Source of the DNA: Sedimenticola sp.
GTDB taxonomy: Bacteria; Pseudomonadota; Gammaproteobacteria; Chromatiales; Chromatiaceae
Reading direction: 5' to 3'
DNA: 10,375 nucleotides
Assembly: GCA_027038775.1 (NCBI GenBank)
Contig: JALWGP010000234.1
Location: 1-10,375, forward strand
Shown: positions 1 to 7,341 of the stretch, one piece after another
Position numbering within the stretch: the stretch's first letter is position 1
Layout of the letters: each line of letters begins with the position of its first letter
Program-made: the position numbers and the translations under genes
Notes under the pieces: model-generated
Told to the model about the DNA's origin: nothing
Seen by the model: only the letters and a program-made list of their open reading frames with translations
Databases searched by the model: none

Positions 1-611
1 CCGCAGTCGATGCTCGCCAGCAGCTCTCCCGCCTGGGCGTTGCTCAGGTGACCGAAACCGCCCCCCACGCGCGACCGCAGACTGGGCGGGTAGGGCCCCT
101 CCTGCAGCATGCGCCGGTCGTGGTTGCACTCGAGCAGCAGGGCATCCACGCCATCGAGCGCTGCCACCATGTGGGGGGTGATGCTGCCGGCGTCGGTGAG
201 CAGCCCCAGGCGGCGGTCTTCATGGGAAAAGACGAACTGGCTGGGCTCGCGGGCATCGTGAGGCACGGCGTAGGGGGCCACCTCGATTCCGCCGATACGG
301 AAGGAGGAGGCGTGGGTGCCGAAGAGATGAAGCTCGGGGATGTCGCCGCAACGGCCGCTGCGGAAGGTGCCGTGGGTCATCCACACCGGCAGACGGTACT
401 TGCGCGCCAGCGCCCCCACTCCCTTGAGGTGATCGCCGTGCTCGTGGGTCACCAGCAGGGCGTCGATGGCGTCCGGTTCCACCTCCAGCTCGGCACAGCG
501 CGCCTCGAACTCGCGCACCGAGTAACCGCAATCCACCAACAGGCAGGTCCCGCCGGCCTGCACCAGGGTGGCGTTGCCGCGGCTGCCGCTGCCGAGGGAG
601 GCGAATCTCAC
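1..611 (-). CDS. MBL-fold metallo-hydrolase (YycJ/COG1235-like), C-terminus cut by window edge
   Basis: This is a metallo-beta-lactamase-fold hydrolase; 203 codons are visible and the rest lies beyond base 1. The N-terminus MRFASLGSGSRGNAT is the typical opening of the YycJ/VicX-like branch. The metal-binding HxHxDH motif is seen as T-H-E-H-G-D-H at residues 55-61, followed later by LTDAGS (a metal-ligand aspartate) and LECNHD. Family members are cytoplasmic; phosphodiesterase or 5'-exonuclease activity has been reported for related proteins, but the substrate here cannot be told from sequence. The GTG start at 609-611 was chosen because the conserved beta-strand begins directly there and no earlier in-frame start gives a better N-terminus; only a weak ribosome binding site is visible. 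It begins 19 bases after the bamC stop and is the third gene of the dapA–bamC transcription unit. Family assignment is firm, exact function is not. Confidence 0.93.
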   Translation of the reverse strand, partial: MRFASLGSGSRGNATLVQAGGTCLLVDCGYSVREFEARCAELEVEPDAIDALLVTHEHGDHLKGVGALARKYRLPVWMTHGTFRSGRCGDIPELHLFGTHASSFRIGGIEVAPYAVPHDAREPSQFVFSHEDRRLGLLTDAGSITPHMVAALDGVDALLLECNHDRRMLQEGPYPPSLRSRVGGGFGHLSNAQAGELLASIDC

Positions 612-630
612 CCGGAGCGTCCCGCGCGCG

Positions 631-1791
631 TCAGTTCAGCTGCTCCTGGACCATGGTGAGGATGCGCAGCGCCGTCTCTCCGGTGAGCAGCCGCCCCTCC
701 TCGTCGTGCACGGTGACCCGGCTACCCTCGCCCTCGCTCTCCAGCCGCACCAGGTAGAGTTTCTCCTCCTCTGCCGGTTTCCCGCTGCGCCAGAAGGCGA
801 GCTTGGAGAGCCAGCCACCCTGCTTGCTGCCCGCGGTGGGATCGCGATAGCGGACATAGTAGGTGCCGGTGGAGCGGTTGCGGTCCTCCACCACGAAGCC
901 GACGCGGTCCAGCGCCAGCCCGAGCACCCGCCAACCCCTGGAGAAAGAGGTCTCCATGATCAGGCCGAGGCGACCGCTTCCCTTGTCCATGCGGCTGCGG
1001 ATGCCCTTGAACGCCTTCGCCGCCGCCAGCTTCGATTTCGCCTCCTGCTCGGCATAGCCCAGGTAGACCAGGAGCTTGCGCAGCATGGTGGCCTCCAGGC
1101 CGGGGTCCCGCGGCCGAATCTTCCAGTAGATCTGCTCCTCGTCCGTGGTGGCGCCGCTGGTGGCGAAATCCTGCTCCATGCCGAAGTGGGTGAGGTAGAT
1201 CTCGGTGGTGCCGGGCTCCTCGCCCTCCTCGATGCGCACGCGGAAGCGATCGCGGGTGGCGGCGCCGTAGAGGCCGTCGAAGGCCTTGCGGATGAAGTCG
1301 GTGATGGGGTCGTTGGCGATGTCGGCACGGTTCTCCAGCCAGCTGGTCTGCATGACGCCGGCCTGGGGATCCAGCTCGTCCAGCAGGATGCCGTTCTCCT
1401 GCCAGAAGTCCACCACCCGGTCCCAGACCTGGTCGGGACTGCCCTTGACCACCAGCCAGCGATCCTGTCCGTCCCGCACCACCCGGATGTCGGGCCGTTG
1501 CGGCAGCACCCGGCTCGGGGTACGCAAGATGCCCGCACCGACCCCGCCCTGGCGCGCCCTGGTGTAATCGGCATAACTGGCGCTGCCGCCCCCCTCCAAG
1601 CCGGGGATGCGGTTGTCGATGCGGCTGGAGGTGAGGTCCGGAGGCACCTCCAGGTGCTTGTCGGCCACAACCTCGCGCTTGTACTCCACCTGCTTGTCGG
1701 GAAGGACCTTGTCCAGGTTCACCGAGCTGCAGGCGGCCAGGCCTAGCAGGGTGAAGAGCAGAACGAAGAGGTTGACGGGAAAAGACTTCAT
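631..1791 (-). CDS. bamC: outer membrane protein assembly factor BamC (NlpB-type lipoprotein)
   Basis: A 386-residue lipoprotein of the BAM complex, which inserts beta-barrel proteins into the outer membrane. The start at 1791 was preferred over an upstream ATG at 1998 because it opens directly with a lipoprotein signal peptide: MK, a hydrophobic stretch, then the lipobox L18-A19-A20-C21. The +2 and +3 residues are serine, consistent with outer-membrane sorting. The mature N-terminus holds the LEVPPDLT motif common in gammaproteobacterial BamC proteins, in the unstructured region that contacts BamD in E. coli. Two alpha/beta helix-grip modules follow; the second ends in VRLESEGEGSRVTVHDEEG. 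It is about 40 residues longer than E. coli BamC (about 344). It starts 37 bases after dapA, the same neighbour as in E. coli. The call rests on lipobox, the conserved motif and synteny. Confidence 0.92.
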   Translation of the reverse strand: MKSFPVNLFVLLFTLLGLAACSSVNLDKVLPDKQVEYKREVVADKHLEVPPDLTSSRIDNRIPGLEGGGSASYADYTRARQGGVGAGILRTPSRVLPQRPDIRVVRDGQDRWLVVKGSPDQVWDRVVDFWQENGILLDELDPQAGVMQTSWLENRADIANDPITDFIRKAFDGLYGAATRDRFRVRIEEGEEPGTTEIYLTHFGMEQDFATSGATTDEEQIYWKIRPRDPGLEATMLRKLLVYLGYAEQEAKSKLAAAKAFKGIRSRMDKGSGRLGLIMETSFSRGWRVLGLALDRVGFVVEDRNRSTGTYYVRYRDPTAGSKQGGWLSKLAFWRSGKPAEEEKLYLVRLESEGEGSRVTVHDEEGRLLTGETALRILTMVQEQLN

Positions 1792-1828
1792 GGCAGTAGG
1801 CCCCGGCCGCCGTTGCCGGCGGTTCTGT

Positions 1829-2704
1829 TCAAAGTGCTCCTGCCTGGCGCATGGCCTCTCGCAGGGGTTCGTGACAGGATTCGCTGAGCCAGGTGAGCGG
1901 CAGTCGGATCCCCGCTTCGATCCTGCCCATCTCGGCCAGCGCCCACTTCTCGGGAATGGGGTTGGACTCGAGGAAGAGGTTCCGATGGAGCGGTGCAAGA
2001 CGCCGGTCGATCTCTTCCGCCCGCTCCCGGTCGCCGGCCAGGGCGGCCCGGCACATTTCGCTCATGGCCGCCGGCACCACGTTGCTGGTCACGGAGATGA
2101 CCCCGTCGGCACCCTGCAGCATCGCCTCGCAGCCGGTGGCGTCGTCGCCACTGTAGATGGCGAAATCCCTGCCGGCACCCTCACGGATGGCGCGGACCCG
2201 TTCCAGGTCGCCGGTGGCCTCCTTGATGCCCACGATGTTCTCCACGGCAGCGAGGCGCACGGCCGTCTCGGGCAGCATGTCGCAGGCGGTACGTCCCGGC
2301 ACGTTGTAGAGGATCTGGGGAACGTCCACCGCCTCGGCCACGGCCCGGTGGTGGAGGTAGAGCCCCTCCTGGGTGGGCTTGTTGTAGTAAGGGGTCACCA
2401 GCAGGCAGGCATCGGCCCCCGCCTCGGCGGCGCAGCGGGTGAGGCGGATGGCCTCGGCGGTGGCGTTGGCGCCGGTGCCGGCGATGACGGGAATGCGGCC
2501 GGCCGCGTATTCCAGGGTGCGGGCGATGACCTCGCAGTGTTCCTTCTCGTCCAGCGTGGCCGACTCGCCGGTGGTACCCACCGAGACGATGGCGTCGGTA
2601 CCCTGCTCCACGTGCCAGTCCACCAGCCGGCGCAGCGCCGGAAAATCGACGCTGCCGTCCCCCCGCATGGGGGTGACCAGGGCGACCACGTTACCTCGTA
2701 TCAT
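1829..2704 (-). CDS. dapA: 4-hydroxy-tetrahydrodipicolinate synthase
   Basis: DapA condenses pyruvate with aspartate semialdehyde, the first committed step of diaminopimelate and lysine synthesis in the cytoplasm. The 291-residue TIM-barrel protein matches the E. coli enzyme in length and register: Schiff-base lysine K161 in GIKEATG, Y133 in [10 protein letters not shown]138, and the T44-T45 pair in [10 protein letters not shown]. Further hallmarks are VIAGTGAN and [14 protein letters not shown]. An in-frame ATG 39 bases upstream exists, but the start at 2704 is preferred because it gives the family's usual N-terminus ([13 protein letters not shown]) and has GGAG six bases upstream. It is the first gene of the dapA–bamC–MBL unit and diverges from the GalT-like gene. 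Enterobacterial DapA is feedback-inhibited by lysine; whether that holds here was not assessed. Confidence 0.99.
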   Translation of the reverse strand: MIRGNVVALVTPMRGDGSVDFPALRRLVDWHVEQGTDAIVSVGTTGESATLDEKEHCEVIARTLEYAAGRIPVIAGTGANATAEAIRLTRCAAEAGADACLLVTPYYNKPTQEGLYLHHRAVAEAVDVPQILYNVPGRTACDMLPETAVRLAAVENIVGIKEATGDLERVRAIREGAGRDFAIYSGDDATGCEAMLQGADGVISVTSNVVPAAMSEMCRAALAGDRERAEEIDRRLAPLHRNLFLESNPIPEKWALAEMGRIEAGIRLPLTWLSESCHEPLREAMRQAGAL

Positions 2705-2754
2705 CTCGTACTCCAGCCTCGATGGCAGAAAAGCGCCAGCCACGCAAGGGCGCT

Positions 2755-2784
2755 ATTCTAGCCCGCCCTTTTTTTCACTGACAA
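2755..2784 (-). promoter_or_regulatory. putative sigma70 promoter of the dapA–bamC unit
   Basis: Read on the minus strand, TTGTCA (2784-2779; five of six bases match the -35 consensus) is separated by 18 bases from TAGAAT (2760-2755; five of six match the -10 consensus). The spacer contains a run of seven A residues. Transcription would begin near 2748 and give a leader of roughly 44 bases before the dapA ATG. No terminator-like or riboswitch-like fold, such as a lysine riboswitch, fits in so short a leader. Confidence 0.65.
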
Positions 2785-2819
2785 CAGAAAAAGCACCGCC
2801 GCGGCGGCGGGCCGGCCGG

Positions 2820-2848
2820 TTCCAAAACGTTCGGCGTGTCTGCATAAT
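2820..2848 (+). promoter_or_regulatory. possible promoter of the GalT-like–gcvR unit
   Basis: CATAAT at 2843-2848 matches five of six -10 bases and is preceded directly by TG. The hexamer 17 bases upstream, TTCCAA at 2820-2825, is a poor -35 (three of six). Transcription would start near 2855, leaving a leader of about 29 bases. The site lies in the 179-base divergent spacer shared with the dapA promoter; the two promoters do not overlap. Confidence 0.4.
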
Positions 2849-2883
2849 CCCCGCATCTCCCCCCAACTCCACGCGAAATCACC

Positions 2884-3993
2884 ATGAAAGGAACCAACGA
2901 CGAACCCGAGACCCGCCCCGTGCGGGAGATCCGCATCAACCCCATCGTACCCACCGAATCGGTGCTGGTGGCCACCGCCCGCGGCATGCGCCCCAAGGAG
3001 GCGGAGAAACGGCTGGAGCGCGACACCCGAACCGTGGTGGAGACCTGCCCCTTCTGCCGCGGCAACGAGGAGCGGACACCACCCGCCATCGCCGTCTACC
3101 CGGAGGAGCAGGAGTGGGAGGTGCGCATCGTGCCCAACCTCTACCCCGTGCTGGGCGACGACTCCCCCGGCACCAGCCTCTCCTTCGGCCTGCAGCAGGT
3201 GATCGACGGCTACGGCCGCCACGAGGTGGTCATCGACCACGCCCACCACGGCATCGCCATCCACGAGATGAGCCGGGAACATCTCTCGCTGCTCTTCGGC
3301 ATCTACCAGCAGCGCATGGCGGATCTCTACGCCTCCGATCCGCGCCTGCGCTACGTGCTGGTGTTCAAGAACTTCGGCCCGGCTGCCGGAGCCAGCATCG
3401 CCCACACCCACAGCCAGATCATCGCCATGCCGGTGGTGCCGGAGAACGTGCAGAACGAGGTGCATCACAGCCACCTCTACCACCGCAAGTACAACCAGTG
3501 CGTCTTCTGCTCCCTCATCGACGAGGCGCTCACCTACGAGGCCACCATCTACGACCGCGACTCGGGCGAGGTGCGGCGCAAGATCGACGTGGGCCAGTAC
3601 GTCATCGAGCGCAACGACCACTTCGTGGCCATCAAGCCCTTCGCCAGCCGCTTCGAGTGGGAGATCCACATTCTTCCGCTGCACCACGAGGCCGATTTCC
3701 TCTCCACGCCGGAGGCGCACCTCGACGCCCTGGCGGAACTCTTCCGGCGCACCATGGCGCGCCTCGACAAGGTGGTGGGCGGCGTGCAGTACAACTTCTT
3801 CCTCCACTCCCTGCCCCACGGCGAAGAGTACGAGGGGCACCGCCAGAGCTACCACTGGCACCTGGAGATCTGCCCGCGCACCAGCATCCCCACCGGCTTC
3901 GAGCTGGGCTCGGGACTCTTCGTGAGCACCGTGAGCCCGGAGGAGGCGGCGCGGGCGCTGCGCGAGGCAGACATCGACGCCGATCTCGATTAA
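2884..3993 (+). CDS. GalT-family nucleotidyltransferase (HIT superfamily), substrate unknown
   Basis: A 369-residue protein with the two-lobed architecture of galactose-1-phosphate uridylyltransferase. Visible features are a zinc-type C55-P-F-C58 in the family motif CPFCRGNEERTPP, the segment PNLYPVL, a histidine cluster at H119-H122, and the catalytic-type motif H174-T-H176-S-Q178, in which H176 corresponds to the nucleophile that forms a nucleotidyl intermediate. The C-terminal lobe carries C206-V-F-C209 and YHWHLEICPR (H324, H326). Family members transfer UMP or AMP between sugar phosphates and nucleotides. No galE, galK or galM is nearby, so a Leloir-pathway role is not supported; an ADP-glucose phosphorylase-like activity is possible. 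No clear ribosome binding site is seen; the start follows the divergent promoter region and gives a normal N-terminus. The stop lies 10 bases before gcvR, so the two are probably cotranscribed. Confidence 0.87.
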   Translation: MKGTNDEPETRPVREIRINPIVPTESVLVATARGMRPKEAEKRLERDTRTVVETCPFCRGNEERTPPAIAVYPEEQEWEVRIVPNLYPVLGDDSPGTSLSFGLQQVIDGYGRHEVVIDHAHHGIAIHEMSREHLSLLFGIYQQRMADLYASDPRLRYVLVFKNFGPAAGASIAHTHSQIIAMPVVPENVQNEVHHSHLYHRKYNQCVFCSLIDEALTYEATIYDRDSGEVRRKIDVGQYVIERNDHFVAIKPFASRFEWEIHILPLHHEADFLSTPEAHLDALAELFRRTMARLDKVVGGVQYNFFLHSLPHGEEYEGHRQSYHWHLEICPRTSIPTGFELGSGLFVSTVSPEEAARALREADIDADLD

Positions 3994-4003
3994 ACTCCCG
4001 GTC

Positions 4004-4549
4004 ATGAAGAAGCCCAACAACCAGATGGTGCTCTCGGCGCTGGGCAAGGACCGTCCGGGGCTGGTGGACCAGCTCACCCGGGTCATCTACGACCTGGACT
4101 GCAACATCTGCGACAGCCGCATGACGGTGCTCGGCGGCGAGTTCGCCATCCTGCTGCTGGTGGAGGGCCCCTGGAACCAACTGGCCCGCCTGGAAGGCCA
4201 GCTGCCGGAGCTGGAGCGCAACCTCGGCCTCACCATCATTTCGCGCTACACCGAGCCTCCCGGGGCGCTGGAGGAGGCCCTGCCCTACACCGTGGACGTG
4301 GTCTCCCTGGACCATCCCGGCATCGTCAACAGCCTGGCCAGCTTCTTCTCGCAGCGCGGCATCAACATCATCGATCTGCACACCACCAGCTACGCGGCCC
4401 CCCACACCGGCACTCCCATGTTCGCCGTGCACATGAACATCGGCGTGCCGGCCGGCATCCGCATCGGCGAGCTGCGCGACGAATTCCTGGACTTTTGCGA
4501 CGGCATGAACCTGGACGCGGTGATGGAGCCCTACAAACAGGAGTTCTGA
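4004..4549 (+). CDS. gcvR: GcvR-like ACT-domain protein (glycine cleavage system repressor)
   Basis: A 181-residue cytoplasmic protein made of two ACT domains: the first runs from about residue 7 (VLSALGKDRPGLVDQLTRV) to about 85, the second from about 95 (VDVVSLDHPGIVNSLASFF) to about 170. This is the GcvR layout; E. coli GcvR binds GcvA and blocks activation of the glycine cleavage operon when glycine is scarce. No DNA-binding domain is present, so it would act through a partner, and no gcvA or gcvTHP genes lie in the window. The position facing dapA and followed by bcp matches E. coli. It starts 10 bases after the GalT-like stop, without a strong ribosome binding site. The family call is firm; the regulatory target in this organism is inferred. 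Confidence 0.9.
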   Translation: MKKPNNQMVLSALGKDRPGLVDQLTRVIYDLDCNICDSRMTVLGGEFAILLLVEGPWNQLARLEGQLPELERNLGLTIISRYTEPPGALEEALPYTVDVVSLDHPGIVNSLASFFSQRGINIIDLHTTSYAAPHTGTPMFAVHMNIGVPAGIRIGELRDEFLDFCDGMNLDAVMEPYKQEF

Positions 4550-4677
4550 GCGGCTCCGGCGGGGCGTGCCGCGAAAATGGCGACTGGATCGCCGATTTCG
4601 CCGGCCGTTCCGTGCACAATAATGTCCACCTGGCCGAAGCAGTTCCCCCAGAACCCCATCCAGCCAAGGAGAGAGCA

Positions 4678-5148
4678 ATGGTAGAGATCGGCAAGAAGGT
4701 TCCCGACGTGAAGCTCCTGCTCACCGGCAACCGCGAGGCCCGCCTTTCCGACTATCGCGGCAGGTGGCTGGTGCTCTATTTCTATCCCAAGGCCAGCACC
4801 CCCGGCTGCACCCAGGAGGGGTTGGACTTCAAAGAGGCGATCTTCAAGTTCCGCCGCCAGTCCACGGTGATCCTGGGCGCCTCCCGCGACAGCCTCAGGG
4901 CGCAGGAACGGTTCAAGGAGAAGCAGGGCTTTCCCTTCGACCTGGTGGCCGACACCGAAGAGGAGCTGTGCAACGCCTTCGGCGTCCTCAAGATGAAGAA
5001 CATGTACGGTCGGCAGGTGCGCGGCATCGAGCGCAGCACCTTTCTCATCGACGATCAGGGCGTGCTGCGCCACGAGTGGCGCGGTGTGAAGGTGAAAGGG
5101 CACGTGGACGATGTGCTGGAAACCCTCAAGGCGCTGAAGAAGGGCTGA
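4678..5148 (+). CDS. bcp: Bcp/PrxQ-type thiol peroxiredoxin
   Basis: A 156-residue peroxiredoxin that reduces hydrogen peroxide and organic hydroperoxides using a cytoplasmic thiol. The thioredoxin-like core and the peroxidatic site are clear: YFYPKASTPGCTQE with C44, and the catalytic-site arginine R120 equivalent in IERSTFLID. The cysteine five residues after the peroxidatic one, C50 in E. coli Bcp, is replaced (CTQEGL). The only other cysteine is C98 in EELCNAFGV, which aligns with E. coli C99 rather than with a known resolving cysteine, so the protein looks like a one-cysteine variant. AAGGAG lies six bases before the ATG, the best ribosome binding site of the operon, and fixes this start over an upstream in-frame ATG inside gcvR. 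A 128-base gap separates it from gcvR; AATAAT at 4618-4623 could be a -10 element, but no good -35 accompanies it. Confidence 0.96.
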   Translation: MVEIGKKVPDVKLLLTGNREARLSDYRGRWLVLYFYPKASTPGCTQEGLDFKEAIFKFRRQSTVILGASRDSLRAQERFKEKQGFPFDLVADTEEELCNAFGVLKMKNMYGRQVRGIERSTFLIDDQGVLRHEWRGVKVKGHVDDVLETLKALKKG

Positions 5149-5151
5149 AGC

Positions 5152-6564
5152 TTGAACCACCCTGGCCAGGAGAACACGAGGCGGCTGTTCGTGCTCGACA
5201 CCAACGTCCTGATGCACGACCCCACCGCCCTCTTCCGCTTCGCCGAGCACGATCTTTTCATCCCCATGGTGGTACTGGAGGAGCTGGACCGCAACAAGAA
5301 GGGCATGTCGGAAGTGGCGCGCAACGCCCGCCAGGCCAGCCGCTTCCTGGACAACATCCTGGCCGGCCGCGAGAAGTCGGAGATCGACGGGGGGCTGCCC
5401 ATCCCCTCCTTCGCCAGCGCGGAGGAGGGCACCACGGCCAGCGGCAAGCTCTTCTTCCAGACCCGCAGCATGATCGGCCACCTGCCCGAACACCTGCCCG
5501 GCAACACGCCGGACCACTCCATCCTCGCCTCGGCCCTGGCGCTGCAGGAGAAGATGCCGGATCACCAGGTGATCCTCGTCTCCAAGGACATCAACCTGCG
5601 CATCAAGGCGGCGTTGGTGGGCGTGCCCAGCGAGGACTACAGCAACGACAAGGTCCTCGACGACGTCAACCTGCTCTACAGCGGCACCGAGGAACTGCCC
5701 GCCGACTTCTGGGAGGGCCACAGCAAGGACATGGACTCCTGGCAGGAGTCCGGCCACACCTACTACCGGGTGAGCGGTCCCGACATCGGCCACTGGTACC
5801 CCAACCAGTGCCTCTACATGGAGGGCGAGCAGGCCTTCGAGGCCATCGTGCGCCGCAAGGAGGCGGACCACGCCATCATCGAGCTGGCCGAGGACTACCG
5901 CACCGCCAAGCGCGCGGTGTGGGGCATCCGTGCCCGCAACCGGGAACAGAACTTCGCCCTCAACATGCTCCTCGACCCCGAGATCGACTTCGTCACCCTC
6001 CTCGGCAGCGCCGGCACGGGAAAGACCCTGCTCACCCTGGCGGCGGGCCTGGCCCAGGTGCTGGACAAGAACCTATACAAGGAGATCATCATGACGCGGG
6101 TGACGGTGCCGGTGGGCGAGGACATCGGTTTCCTGCCCGGCACCGAAGAAGAGAAGATGACCCCCTGGATGGGGGCGCTGATGGACAACCTGGAGGTGCT
6201 CACCCAGACCGAAGGGGGCGACTGGGGCCGCGCCGCCACCGTGGACCTGCTGCGCTCGCGCATCCGCATCCACTCGCTCAACTTCATGCGCGGCCGCACC
6301 TTCCTCAACAAGTACATCATCATCGACGAGGCGCAGAACCTCACGCCCAAGCAGATGAAGACCCTCATCACCCGCGCCGGGCCGGGCACCAAGGTGGTCT
6401 GCCTGGGCAACGTGGCCCAGATCGACACCCCCTACCTGACGGAGACCACCTCGGGCCTCACCTACGTGGTGGACCGCTTCAAGCAGTGGCGCCACAGTGG
6501 CCACATCACCCTGCTGCGCGGGGAGCGTTCCCGCCTGGCCGACTTCGCCTCCGATTCGCTGTAA
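5152..6564 (+). CDS. phoH2: PIN–PhoH family ATPase / probable RNase-helicase
   Basis: A 470-residue fusion of an N-terminal PIN nuclease and a C-terminal PhoH ATPase, the layout called PhoH2 in mycobacteria and YlaK in Bacillus. The PIN domain (about residues 12-155) keeps its acidic metal-binding set: D16 in LDTNVLMHD, E43/E44 in VLEELD, D121 in NTPDHSIL and D146 in VSKDINLR. The PhoH domain (about 255-460) has Walker A GSAGTGKT at 285-292 and Walker B IIIDEAQNL with D392-E393. Family members have ATP-dependent RNA unwinding and cleavage activity; the cellular target here is unknown. The start is TTG at 5152, three bases after the bcp stop and in the same frame, so no earlier start is possible. 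The next start-like codon falls at V14, just before the catalytic D16. Close spacing suggests translational coupling to bcp. All catalytic residues appear intact. Confidence 0.95.
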   Translation: MNHPGQENTRRLFVLDTNVLMHDPTALFRFAEHDLFIPMVVLEELDRNKKGMSEVARNARQASRFLDNILAGREKSEIDGGLPIPSFASAEEGTTASGKLFFQTRSMIGHLPEHLPGNTPDHSILASALALQEKMPDHQVILVSKDINLRIKAALVGVPSEDYSNDKVLDDVNLLYSGTEELPADFWEGHSKDMDSWQESGHTYYRVSGPDIGHWYPNQCLYMEGEQAFEAIVRRKEADHAIIELAEDYRTAKRAVWGIRARNREQNFALNMLLDPEIDFVTLLGSAGTGKTLLTLAAGLAQVLDKNLYKEIIMTRVTVPVGEDIGFLPGTEEEKMTPWMGALMDNLEVLTQTEGGDWGRAATVDLLRSRIRIHSLNFMRGRTFLNKYIIIDEAQNLTPKQMKTLITRAGPGTKVVCLGNVAQIDTPYLTETTSGLTYVVDRFKQWRHSGHITLLRGERSRLADFASDSL

Positions 6565-6570
6565 CCGAAA

Positions 6571-7338
6571 ATGAGCAAGCCCCTCCCGGAACAGAACATC
6601 CGACTGTTGAAGCTGATGAAGCAGGCGCTGGAGCAGGACCTCCTGCGTCCCAGCTACAAGCCGCTGCTGCAGGTGCGCTTCCCCACCCGGAAGAGCTTCC
6701 AGCTCGGCTGCGACCTGCAGACGGGCACCGGCCAGCTGATTCCCTATTCCAGCCTGGAGAAACTGGCCCGCCTTACACAGACGAGCGGCGAGCTGGACCG
6801 GTGGCTGCTGGAGCAGGGGCTGGAGGCCCTGAAAAGGCTCCACCGCGAGGAGGCGGAATCCCTGCTGGTGATTCCGCAATCCGCCACGGCGCTCTCCGAC
6901 CCGGAGTACCCGCGACGCCTGGAGCGGCAGAAGGAGCTCAGGGAGCTCTCCTTCCGGGGCCTGGTCATCGCCTTTCGCCTGTCGGCCATCTCGAAGGACC
7001 TGAAACAGGCAAACCGCTGTTTCAGCGAGCTGCACGAAATGGGCGTGGAGACCATGATCGAGGGATTCAACCACCATCCAGCGGCGCTGAAGATCCTGCG
7101 CGCACTGGGCAGCCGCTACGTCAGCGTTTCCGAAAGCCTGCAGAAGGGTGAGGACGGGGTGGTGGAACACCGGATCAAGGCGTGCCACCGGCTCGGGGTG
7201 CGCATCCTGCTTCCCGAGATCAACGGCCCCGACGAGGTCAACCTGCACTGGTCCGCCGGCGCCGACCTGCTGGCCGGCAACTACATCCAGCCGCCCACCC
7301 GCGACATCGACTTCCGGTTCCCCCCGGTGATCATCTGA
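6571..7338 (+). CDS. degenerate EAL-domain protein (FimX-like fold), probably not a phosphodiesterase
   Basis: A 255-residue soluble protein with no signal peptide or membrane segment. The pattern follows an EAL domain in order: a first strand with QVRFPTRKSFQLGCDLQTG at about 34-52, where LGC replaces the EAL triplet; IPYSSLEKLARLTQ..LDRWLLEQGLEALKRL at 57-90, the usual helix pair; a strand LVIAFRLSAIS at 131-141; LHEMGVETMIEGF at 154-166; and a closing AGADLLAGNYIQPP at 229-242, matching the terminal G-x-x-Q-G-Y-x-x-x-x-P of EAL domains. The metal-binding glutamate and the DDF motif of active c-di-GMP phosphodiesterases are missing. It may therefore bind c-di-GMP without hydrolysis, as FimX does, or act as a pure interaction module. 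It starts six bases after the phoH stop in the same frame. The fold assignment comes from pattern reading only. Confidence 0.65.
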   Translation: MSKPLPEQNIRLLKLMKQALEQDLLRPSYKPLLQVRFPTRKSFQLGCDLQTGTGQLIPYSSLEKLARLTQTSGELDRWLLEQGLEALKRLHREEAESLLVIPQSATALSDPEYPRRLERQKELRELSFRGLVIAFRLSAISKDLKQANRCFSELHEMGVETMIEGFNHHPAALKILRALGSRYVSVSESLQKGEDGVVEHRIKACHRLGVRILLPEINGPDEVNLHWSAGADLLAGNYIQPPTRDIDFRFPPVII

Positions 7339-7341
7339 GCC

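Noticed and set aside
568..1746. 392-codon open frame antisense to bamC
   Set aside because: The opposite strand carries a lipoprotein with a proper signal peptide and dapA synteny; this frame has no motif.
1792..1998. Upstream extension of bamC to an ATG at 1998
   Set aside because: It would bury the lipoprotein signal peptide 69 residues inside the protein and overlap dapA by 170 bases.
2758..4086. 442-codon open frame antisense to the GalT-like gene
   Set aside because: Its composition (Val, His, Ala, Gly-rich) is that of a reverse-frame shadow, and the sense-strand protein has intact catalytic motifs.
4550..4677. Terminator or regulatory RNA between gcvR and bcp
   Set aside because: Only short imperfect stems without a T-run are present. 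AATAAT at 4618-4623 may be a -10 element, but no adequate -35 accompanies it, so it was not listed as a promoter.
4764..7151. 795-codon open frame on the plus strand across bcp, phoH2 and the EAL-like gene
   Set aside because: It overlaps three firmly identified genes in another frame; its translation is rich in Gly, Arg, Pro and His without any motif, as expected for an alternate frame of GC-rich DNA.
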